Shown in pieces: positions 7,163 through 14,248 of a stretch of 64,000 bases of DNA. The DNA is from Mannheimia glucosida. GTDB taxonomy: Bacteria > Pseudomonadota > Gammaproteobacteria > Enterobacterales > Pasteurellaceae. The stretch is from contig NZ_CP176502.1 in assembly GCF_046267875.1 (NCBI RefSeq), positions 1,922,001-1,986,000 on the forward strand, given 5' to 3'. Numbering within the stretch: the stretch's first letter is position 1; every line of letters begins with the position of its first letter. A model generated the notes under the pieces. It had not been told where the DNA came from, made no database searches, and worked only from the letters and a program-made list of their open reading frames with translations. The translations under genes and the position numbers were made by a program.

Positions 7163-8521
7163 TTATTGATGTTCCAACACCGTCCCTTTGCGGAAAGATT
7201 CCGCACTTTTTAGCACTTTCATCAAAATATAGTAGCTCAAGCCTGATGGAATTAAGCTGACATACCAAGAGAGATCCACCACAATCAGTGAGCAAAGCGA
7301 ACCGATAGCAATCGCAATAATTGCTGCCCAGTTAACGCCCTTGAAAATCCCCTCTTTGCTATAAAGGTCATTCACGTTTAAAGTTTGCTGTCTTAAGATG
7401 TAGTAATCAACCACCATTACCGCAAAAATCGGGCCTAAGAAAGCGGAATAAATCTTGATAAATAGAGAAAGCCCTTCTGCTGACTCTGCCGTGACAAGTT
7501 TCCAAGGCATCACACACATCGAAAGAATACCGACTAAAATCGTGGCGTGTGACCATTTCATTTTAAAGGAATCCATTAAAATATAGGCAGGAGGCACAAT
7601 ATTATTTAGCACGTTAGTCGTAATCTGTGCAAAGGCAATAAATAATAATGTAATGACTGTAAGCACTTTATTATCCATTGCCGTGGCGAATACTTCGATA
7701 GGGTCACTATTTCCCGTAGCCGCAGTCACCAATAAGCCGATTAGCCCCATAAATAAGGTGACAGGTAGAATGGATAATACATAAATCACACCTGTTGTGG
7801 TTGCACCTGTGCCTGTTTTAACGTGGCGTGAATAGTCTGAGGCATTGAGAATCATCGTTGAATAGATCCCCAAGAAGGCTGTAGTCGCTGCCCAAAACGG
7901 CATTCCCCAAGAGCCTTCAATATTAGAGAAACGATCGCCTATCTGCACCGAGAATTTAGTGTTCACGACATACAGCATATAAGCCAAAATACCGATTAAG
8001 AACACCACCGATACATTTTCCAACCATTTAATGCCTTTAAAGCCATTAATGGATAGCCCAACTTGTAAGGCGGTAAATAGCACATAGACTATTGGTAGAT
8101 TATCAAAGCCAAACAGGAGCTTTAAACACATATTAATCGCTCCTGCGCCCACCCAACTTTGGAAACCGAACCAAACAATCGCCGGCACACCACGCAAAAT
8201 TCCCGGAATTTTCACACCCGTTGTACCAAAAGAACTACGCAGTTGGATTGGGAACGGAATGCCATATTTATGGCCGCCATTACCGATTAGCACTAAACCG
8301 ATGGCAATGACAATACAACCGATTGACATTGCCAAAATAGCTTGTGTGACAGTCAATGCACCAATCAAGCTTGCTCCCATTGAGAATGTACCAATAGAGA
8401 CACAACCACCTAAAAAGCTAGCCCAGTAGGAAAAATTATCCATAATCCGTTCTTTGGTCGGCTGAAGATCAACATTAACATTTTTAGCTAACTCAGGGCT
8501 GAGTTCTTTGTTATCCAACAT
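7163..8521 (-). CDS. NCS1-family ureide/nucleobase permease (allantoin permease candidate 1)
   Basis: 452 residues with about 12 hydrophobic segments and the NCS1 pattern near the N terminus (M-D-N-F-S-Y-W-A-S-F-L-G-G-C-V-S-I-G-T-F). NCS1 carriers import nucleobases, hydantoins and allantoin. Its start lies two bases after the stop of the allantoinase gene, so the two are translationally linked, and it is the last gene of the long leftward ureide run. A paralogue with the same motifs is at 20289-21617. Allantoin as substrate is an inference from context. Confidence 0.8.
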   Translation of the reverse strand: MLDNKELSPELAKNVNVDLQPTKERIMDNFSYWASFLGGCVSIGTFSMGASLIGALTVTQAILAMSIGCIVIAIGLVLIGNGGHKYGIPFPIQLRSSFGTTGVKIPGILRGVPAIVWFGFQSWVGAGAINMCLKLLFGFDNLPIVYVLFTALQVGLSINGFKGIKWLENVSVVFLIGILAYMLYVVNTKFSVQIGDRFSNIEGSWGMPFWAATTAFLGIYSTMILNASDYSRHVKTGTGATTTGVIYVLSILPVTLFMGLIGLLVTAATGNSDPIEVFATAMDNKVLTVITLLFIAFAQITTNVLNNIVPPAYILMDSFKMKWSHATILVGILSMCVMPWKLVTAESAEGLSLFIKIYSAFLGPIFAVMVVDYYILRQQTLNVNDLYSKEGIFKGVNWAAIIAIAIGSLCSLIVVDLSWYVSLIPSGLSYYILMKVLKSAESFRKGTVLEHQ

Positions 8522-8523
8522 AG

Positions 8524-9903
8524 CTATGCTCCTTCTGTTTTACGAATGAATTTACCAAAACCTTTGCTATCAGTCAGCTTTCCATCTTGTGCGATTACTT
8601 TACCTCGCACAATGGTACAAACCGGTAAACCTTTACCTTTCTTGCCGACATAGGCAGACAGTTTATTTACATATTGCAGAGCTTCGGCTTTAATTTCCCA
8701 CTCTTTATTTGGGTCAATAATGGTAAAATCGGCATCAAAGCCAACTTGAATATCGCCTTTTTGCCCGTAAATACCAAAGGCTTTTGCCGGTAATTTTGCC
8801 ATTGCATTCGCCAGCACTCTCGGAGAGATCCCCCGTTTTACACAGCCCTCATAGAAAGCAACCTGTACACAGCTTTGAATACCACTAATACCGCCCCAGA
8901 CATCAAATACCGTTTCAATTTTTTGACCTAAAATTTGATTGTGCTTTTCATCATAGGAGCAAGGTGAATGGTCACTGGCAATGCCACTAAATGTGCCATC
9001 AACTACATAATCCCATAAGCGATCTACATCGGCTTTTGAACGTAGTGGTGGCGCGCATTTAAAGAGCGCACCTTTTTCGATTACATCATCTTCACTAAAG
9101 CAGAGATAATGCGCACAGGTTTCAGCGGTTATATCGTAACCTTCTTGTTGAGCTTCTTTGATTTTTTGGGCAACATCAGGGTGGCTAACGTGGCAGATGT
9201 GGGCTTTACAGCCGGTGGATTTGGCAATTTCGATAATATTAATGGTTGCGAGCATTTCTGCAATCAGCGGGCGGGAGTCTAAAAAGGCTTTCCAGTCTAA
9301 ACGACCTTCATTTTTCATTCGTTGTTCTTGCCATTTGATGGTGGAAAAATCTTCGCAGTGGAAACCGGCTCGTCCGCCAAATTTTTGGATAATTTGCATT
9401 GCCTCAAAGGTTTGCCCATAATTCAGCGAGGCATAATCAGGCGAAACCGGCCCAATAAAGGATTTTAACGCAACACAACCTTTATCATTTAATTCGCTTA
9501 AATGGTCAAAGTTAGTTGGAACTAATCCGCCCCAGAAACAATAATCCACATAAGCATTTGGCGATACTTTCGCTATTTTGGCATCAAAAATCTTAGCGTC
9601 CGTTAATGCCGGCTCATTTTGCAACGGCATATCAATAATAGTGGTATAACCGCCTACTGCCGCTGCTGCTGTCCCGTGAGCATAATCTTCACGCCATTCA
9701 TACCCCGGATCATTTAAGTGAGCGTGGGTATCTATCGCCCCCGGGAAAACGTAATTGCCTTTTACATCAATCACTTCCCTTGCTTCAGGCTCCAAGCCCT
9801 CTGCTAAAACAGCGGCAATTTTTCCTGCATTCACGGCAATATTACCGTTGAAAATGGCATCGGATAAGACTATCTTCCCATTTTTAATGACGAGATCATA
9901 CAT
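8524..9903 (-). CDS. allB: Allantoinase-type cyclic amidohydrolase (copy 1)
   Basis: 459 residues from the ATG at 9903 (AAGGAG nine bases upstream; a TTG two codons earlier is less likely). Numbering from that upstream TTG, metal site residues are visible: H-A-H at 62-64, the carboxylated lysine Lys149 (A-L-K-S-F), His184 (F-H-C-E), H-I-C-H at 237-240 and Asp313 (A-S-D-H-S-P-C). The S-D-H-S-P-C and G-G-I-S-G-I-Q-S segments match E. coli AllB. It opens the hydantoin ring of allantoin to give allantoate. Next to allC and a permease. A diverged paralogue is at 21716-23122, so which one is the main allantoinase is not certain. Confidence 0.82.
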   Translation of the reverse strand: MYDLVIKNGKIVLSDAIFNGNIAVNAGKIAAVLAEGLEPEAREVIDVKGNYVFPGAIDTHAHLNDPGYEWREDYAHGTAAAAVGGYTTIIDMPLQNEPALTDAKIFDAKIAKVSPNAYVDYCFWGGLVPTNFDHLSELNDKGCVALKSFIGPVSPDYASLNYGQTFEAMQIIQKFGGRAGFHCEDFSTIKWQEQRMKNEGRLDWKAFLDSRPLIAEMLATINIIEIAKSTGCKAHICHVSHPDVAQKIKEAQQEGYDITAETCAHYLCFSEDDVIEKGALFKCAPPLRSKADVDRLWDYVVDGTFSGIASDHSPCSYDEKHNQILGQKIETVFDVWGGISGIQSCVQVAFYEGCVKRGISPRVLANAMAKLPAKAFGIYGQKGDIQVGFDADFTIIDPNKEWEIKAEALQYVNKLSAYVGKKGKGLPVCTIVRGKVIAQDGKLTDSKGFGKFIRKTEGA

Positions 9904-10006
9904 AGCCAAATACTCCTTATGTTATGTTTGTAGTTAATTTTTGTTAATGGAGGAATGTGCAAGCGGTCAAATTTTTCTAACAATTTGCAAATTCCCCGAT
10001 TGCAAT
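9904..10006. other. allB-allC intergenic gap with an uptake sequence
   Basis: Contains the allB Shine-Dalgarno on the minus strand and a USS (GCAAGCGGTCAAATTT, starting at about 9960). No separate gene or clear terminator is seen. Confidence 0.5.
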
Positions 10007-11242
10007 TTATTCGTCTAATAATTGTTCTGCCAACTCCTGTTGTAACACCGCCGCTTTTGCGAAATAGTGATATTCCGTAAATTCGACCGGTGTGTGGCTT
10101 CTGCCGTCTTTACTTGGCACAAAAATCATTACCGTTGGAATTTTCTGCCCGATTTCTAATGAATCGTGTCCTGCTCCGCTCGGTAAGCGTTTATAGCTAA
10201 ACTGATGTTTTTGGGCTGAATTTTCCAAAATATCGAGCATTTTTTCGGATAACGCCACCGGTTGAATAATCAACTTTGTTTCTTTTTCAAAAGTTGAACC
10301 GATTTTTGCCGTTTCTTCTGCAAGAGCTTGCTCAATTTTAGCGGTAATTTCTTCCACATTTGCCATATTTAGTGAGCGGATATCAACACTAAACACGACT
10401 TTTTCCGCCACAATATTAATCCCACCCGGTAGCACATTCATATAGCCAACCGTTGCCACCGTGCCGTCATTTTTCTCTCTTGCCCAGTCTGCAATTTGAG
10501 CAATCACTTTGGTTGCAACATCTACGGCATCTAAACGCATATCCATTGGGGTCGTACCTGCGTGATCGGCTCGCCCATGAACAGTGAACATATGGCGATG
10601 CAAACCAACAATACCTGTTACCAAACCAATTTCAATACCTTGAGTATCTAACACCGGCCCTTGTTCAATATGGGTTTCGATAAAATGCCCAATCGCCCCC
10701 TCAGCCCATTTTGCATTTTCAATTTTTTCAGGATCTAATCCGTAGCCTTGCATCGCCTCATAATAAGAAATTCCGTCTTTGTCTTTATATTGGCGACAAT
10801 AGTCTGGAGTACGCAAACCGAGCATTGCCCCTGAGCCAAAATACCCTGTGCCAAAACGCATTCCTTCTTCATCATTAAAGCCTACAACCACAAAATTACG
10901 CTTAAATTTTTTACCGCTTGCTTTTAATAAACGGGCGGTTTCTAATGCGGTAATCACTCCTGCGATACCATCATAATTTCCGCCGTGAAGTACACTGTCA
11001 TAGTGAGAACCGGACATCACACAAGGTAATTCAGGTTGTTCACCTGCTAAAATACCGAAAATATTGCCCGCTTCGTCTTCCTTCACTTGCAGCCCGGCAT
11101 AGATCATTAAATCTCTTAAATAATTAACCGCACTTCTCGCCTCTTGAGAAAAAGGTAAACGGGTACAACCATTGCCCGGTGTGGCAGTGAATTGTTTTAG
11201 ATGTTCTAAATTTTGCGTAATACGCTGGGTAATCTGTTCCAT
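10007..11242 (-). CDS. allC: Allantoate amidohydrolase
   Basis: 411 residues, the usual length of the M20C amidase group (AllC, ureidopropionase, carbamoylases). Metal ligands are visible: His80 (G-S-H-Y-D-S-V), Asp91 (N-Y-D-G-I-A-G), Glu125/Glu126 (F-N-D-E-E-G-M-R-F), H-I-E-Q-G-P, and a C-terminal S-G-A-G-H-D block. The enzyme converts allantoate to (S)-ureidoglycine, ammonia and CO2. The gene lies in the leftward operon between the small membrane protein and allB. AGGACAC upstream of the start. Confidence 0.88.
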   Translation of the reverse strand: MEQITQRITQNLEHLKQFTATPGNGCTRLPFSQEARSAVNYLRDLMIYAGLQVKEDEAGNIFGILAGEQPELPCVMSGSHYDSVLHGGNYDGIAGVITALETARLLKASGKKFKRNFVVVGFNDEEGMRFGTGYFGSGAMLGLRTPDYCRQYKDKDGISYYEAMQGYGLDPEKIENAKWAEGAIGHFIETHIEQGPVLDTQGIEIGLVTGIVGLHRHMFTVHGRADHAGTTPMDMRLDAVDVATKVIAQIADWAREKNDGTVATVGYMNVLPGGINIVAEKVVFSVDIRSLNMANVEEITAKIEQALAEETAKIGSTFEKETKLIIQPVALSEKMLDILENSAQKHQFSYKRLPSGAGHDSLEIGQKIPTVMIFVPSKDGRSHTPVEFTEYHYFAKAAVLQQELAEQLLDE

Positions 11243-11250
11243 TTTGTGTC

Positions 11251-11439
11251 CTATTTCTTTCTATTTAAGATAAATACATCAATCGGTGAATATAACATTG
11301 CGCCAACCATCAACCCAAAGCCGATATGGATAGCTGTATTATTAGCTTGTGCAATGCCTAGCATAATTAGCGCAAAGGCTAGCATAATCACGATAAAAGC
11401 TAAGGTCATTTTGCCTGCTTTAGTTTTAAAAAAGTCCAT
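11251..11439 (-). CDS. Small two-helix membrane protein in the ureide operon
   Basis: 62 residues with two hydrophobic stretches (about 11-31 and 37-56), a Lys-rich start and end. AGAGGATAAG precedes the start codon. It fits tightly between the LctP-type permease and allC, nine bases before allC, so it is probably a real gene. I do not recognise its family. It could assist the neighbouring permease, but nothing in the sequence proves that. Confidence 0.65.
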   Translation of the reverse strand: MDFFKTKAGKMTLAFIVIMLAFALIMLGIAQANNTAIHIGFGLMVGAMLYSPIDVFILNRKK

Positions 11440-11469
11440 TCATCTTATCCTCTGGTTCTTAGCCTATAG

Positions 11470-13074
11470 TTAAAGCGAGGCAAAATATGCCACAACGCCG
11501 ATGAATAACGTAGGTAATAACGTAATCCAAATGATAGTTTTCATTACATCACCTTCTTTACCGAGAATATTGGCGGTGGTGGTGCCTAAAATAATTTTAC
11601 TTGGGCTGATTGCACTACCTATCGCTCCACCGGTAGTTTGCGCCCCTAAAATTGCCGCAGAATTTGCATTTAACAGTTTCGCGGTGGTCATTTGGAAATC
11701 TCCAAATAGAATATTAGAACTCATATTGCTACCGGTCATAAAGGTGCCTAATAAGCCGATAAATGGCGATAAAATAACATAAGATTTCCCTAATACAGCT
11801 GCCATTCCCTGCGCTAGAACTGCCGTTTGCCCGGTTCCACCCATAATTTTTGACATAATCACCAAACCAACTACGGCAATACCTGATGGCATCGTCATTG
11901 AAACCGATTTTGCAAAAATGGTTTTCGTGCCACCTTTACCAATCCAGCCTTTATGTTGATAATAAATTAAGCCGATAATAGAAGATACAAACAGGAACAT
12001 ACTGGCGTGCGTAAAAATCGCAATCGGCGAATAAGCAGTATAAGCCTTATTCACAAAGCCATAACCTGTGACGGTTTCTGGGAAAGCAAAACCAAACTTA
12101 AATTGGGATAAAAACTGATTAACCGGCGTAATAACCAAAATTGCCAATGTCATCACAGAAAGGACAATATAGGGAATAAAAGCCTGTAATAAATTCATAT
12201 TTGGCAAGGCTTCTTCATTTTCTGTGGTTTTACTCCTATCCATAATCGGGCTCTCTTCCACACGCCAAACTGCTTTATACATCGGTATTTTGCTGATAAG
12301 CACAATCGCTAAAATGGATAAACAGGCAGGAATAAAAGCAGAAATGGTGGTATTGACTTGGCTCAGTAACAATTCACCACCGCCTTGAATAGTTGCGATA
12401 ATTAAGGTGGCGACTAACCCTTTTTTCAGTGCTTTACCTCTGCCGTAAAACCACGAAATTGCCAAGCCTGTAATCACAATCCAAAACCATAAAAATGCAG
12501 CAGACCAAAGTGCGGTGAGGAAATAGTCATCACTGCCGATATCCAGCCCTGCAGAAACAGCTAATGCGTCCCACGCAGCAGCCAGAGTACCAAAAGTATT
12601 CCCCCACGCTTGCCCTAATAGCGGTAGCACCACTGCCCATAACGGGCGAACACCAATTCCAATTAAAAGAGGGGCGCCAACCGCCACAGGTACGCCAAAG
12701 CCGGTAATGCCTTGTAAGAAACTTTCAAAGATCCAACCCATTGTCATGACCAGCAAGAGTTCATTCGGGAACAACTTACTCATTCCGACTCGAATCACTA
12801 AAAAGGCTTTTGCGCCATCACTGACTTGGTACATCAACACTGCCGTCCACACAATCAGCAAAATCACTAAGGCATTCCAAATACCTTTGGCGGACTCAAT
12901 CGCAATTAATGAAACATCTGCTTGATAGAGAAAAACCCCTGTAAAAATCGTAATCAAAAGCCCAATAGGTGCAGCTTCTGTTGCGCCCCATTGGAATTTC
13001 ACCATTAAAATAACTAATGTGATAATCGGCAATAACGCCATAAACCACATAAAAAAATTCACCGGAATATCCAT
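11470..13074 (-). CDS. LctP/LldP-family permease
   Basis: 534 residues with more than ten membrane segments and the lactate-permease blocks: G-I-T-G-F-G-V-P-V-A-V-G-A-P near 125, L-G-Q-A-W-G-N-T-F-G-T near 155, and T-G-S-N-M-S-S-N-I-L-F-G near 450. The family transports lactate, glycolate and glyoxylate with protons. Inside a ureide operon whose predicted end product is oxamate (a lactate/pyruvate analogue), it may move oxamate, glyoxylate or a related 2-oxo/2-hydroxy acid. The family call is firm and the substrate is inference. Confidence 0.82.
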   Translation of the reverse strand: MDIPVNFFMWFMALLPIITLVILMVKFQWGATEAAPIGLLITIFTGVFLYQADVSLIAIESAKGIWNALVILLIVWTAVLMYQVSDGAKAFLVIRVGMSKLFPNELLLVMTMGWIFESFLQGITGFGVPVAVGAPLLIGIGVRPLWAVVLPLLGQAWGNTFGTLAAAWDALAVSAGLDIGSDDYFLTALWSAAFLWFWIVITGLAISWFYGRGKALKKGLVATLIIATIQGGGELLLSQVNTTISAFIPACLSILAIVLISKIPMYKAVWRVEESPIMDRSKTTENEEALPNMNLLQAFIPYIVLSVMTLAILVITPVNQFLSQFKFGFAFPETVTGYGFVNKAYTAYSPIAIFTHASMFLFVSSIIGLIYYQHKGWIGKGGTKTIFAKSVSMTMPSGIAVVGLVIMSKIMGGTGQTAVLAQGMAAVLGKSYVILSPFIGLLGTFMTGSNMSSNILFGDFQMTTAKLLNANSAAILGAQTTGGAIGSAISPSKIILGTTTANILGKEGDVMKTIIWITLLPTLFIGVVAYFASL

Positions 13075-13129
13075 TTGTTATTGAAACCTAATTGTAAAAA
13101 AATGTAGAAAAATGACCGCTTGTTGTGTT

Positions 13130-13242
13130 CACCATACGAGCCGTATGGTGCTAAATTAACTGAGCCACGCTGTGGCTCAACGCTCATACAAGTCACAAAG
13201 CGACTTGGCTTACCTATCCTAGCACGGCTCGTGCTAGGATAG
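13130..13242 (-). repeat. Four-hairpin repeat, copy 1
   Basis: In plus-strand order: CACCATACG/CGTATGGTG (13130-13150), TGAGCCAC/GTGGCTCA (13161-13179), CAAGTC/GACTTG (13189-13207) and a perfect 13-bp stem CTATCCTAGCACG (13214-13242) with a GCT loop. It lies between allK and the LctP-type gene inside the operon. Strand is given relative to the preceding gene. Copies 2 and 3 have the same four stems. Confidence 0.9.
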
Positions 13243-13258
13243 AAAAGTACGGTCAATT

Positions 13259-14191
13259 TTACGAATAAATCACCGTTCCTGTTTCGCCTGCAATACCCTG
13301 TGCAGCCTTATCCAGTAAGGTAATTAACGCTCTGCGGCCTGTGCCACTTTCGGCAAATTGTAAAGCAGCTTCCACTTTGGGTAGCATTGAACCTTTGGCA
13401 AATTGTTCTTCCGCAATATATTGGCGTGCTTGTGCTGTGCTTAATTCAGAAAGCCATTCCTGATTTGGCTTGCCCCAGTTAATCGCCACTTTTTCCACCG
13501 CCGTTAGAATAACCAAATAATCGGCATTCAGCTTTTGTGCTAACAACGAGCTGGCGTTATCTTTATCAATCACCGCGTTCACGCCCACTAAACGCCCTTG
13601 TTCATCGCTCACCACCGGAATACCACCACCGCCACAGGTGATGACAATATGTCCGGCATTCAGTAGGGTTTTAATGGTTTCTAACTCACGAATGCGTTGT
13701 GGTTTCGGTGAAGGCACAACAATGCGATAACCTCGCCCGGCATCTTCCATTGTACGAATGCCTTTTGCCTCTAGCTCATCAGCTTCCTCTTTGGTTAAGA
13801 ATCTGCCAATCGGTTTATCCGGATTTTGGAATGCAGGGTCTGTCGGGTTCACCTCAATTTGAGACAAAATCGTACTGACTTTCTGCTCAATACCACGGTT
13901 AAGTAGCTCATATTTAATCGCATTTTGTAAATCGATCCCGATATAACCTTGGCTCATTGCGACACTGGTCGGTAGCGGAATTTCATCTCCGGAATGCTTG
14001 GCAAAATCGTCCATTGCCCGCTGAATCATTCCCACTTGAGGGCCGTTACCGTGCGTAATCACAATATTTTTACCTTGCTGTAATATATCAACAATTACTT
14101 TTGCGGTTTTTGCCACTGCTTCACGCTGTTCTTTCAAATTGTTCCCTAACGCATTACCGCCTAGGGCTAACACGATGGTTTGTTTTGACAT
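13259..14191 (-). CDS. allK: Carbamate kinase of the oxamate route
   Basis: 310 residues with carbamate-kinase motifs: A-L-G-G-N-A-L near the N terminus, T-H-G-N-G-P-Q-V-G near 45-53, C-G-G-G-G-I-P-V near 190, and D-K-D near 212. It makes ATP from carbamoyl phosphate and ADP, releasing carbamate that breaks down to ammonia and CO2. Its place after the fused AllFG gene matches the E. coli pathway, where the equivalent gene is ybcF (allK). GGAAAGAGA precedes the start. No arginine deiminase genes are nearby, so arcC function is less likely. Confidence 0.87.
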   Translation of the reverse strand: MSKQTIVLALGGNALGNNLKEQREAVAKTAKVIVDILQQGKNIVITHGNGPQVGMIQRAMDDFAKHSGDEIPLPTSVAMSQGYIGIDLQNAIKYELLNRGIEQKVSTILSQIEVNPTDPAFQNPDKPIGRFLTKEEADELEAKGIRTMEDAGRGYRIVVPSPKPQRIRELETIKTLLNAGHIVITCGGGGIPVVSDEQGRLVGVNAVIDKDNASSLLAQKLNADYLVILTAVEKVAINWGKPNQEWLSELSTAQARQYIAEEQFAKGSMLPKVEAALQFAESGTGRRALITLLDKAAQGIAGETGTVIYS

Positions 14192-14220
14192 TCTCTTTCC
14201 TTTTAAATCGTAGATACAAT

Positions 14221-14240
14221 GGGCGAATTATAATTCGCCC
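14221..14240. repeat. GGGCGAAT palindrome between allK and allFG
   Basis: Perfect 20-base palindrome with arms GGGCGAATTA / TAATTCGCCC, followed by CTAC, of a kind common between bacterial genes. A related hairpin is at 62910-62929. Confidence 0.75.
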
Positions 14241-14248
14241 CTACAGAA

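Noticed and set aside
13059..13256. Open frame across repeat copy 1 on the minus strand, similar to one across copy 3 (20107-20355)
   Set aside because: The similarity (S-T-S-R-A-R, E-P-Q-R-G-S, P-Y-G-S-Y-G) comes from translating the four-hairpin repeat, not from a shared protein.
13259..14191. Carbamate kinase as part of an arginine deiminase operon
   Set aside because: No arcA, arcB or arcD genes nearby; the position after the AllFG fusion fits the oxamate route.
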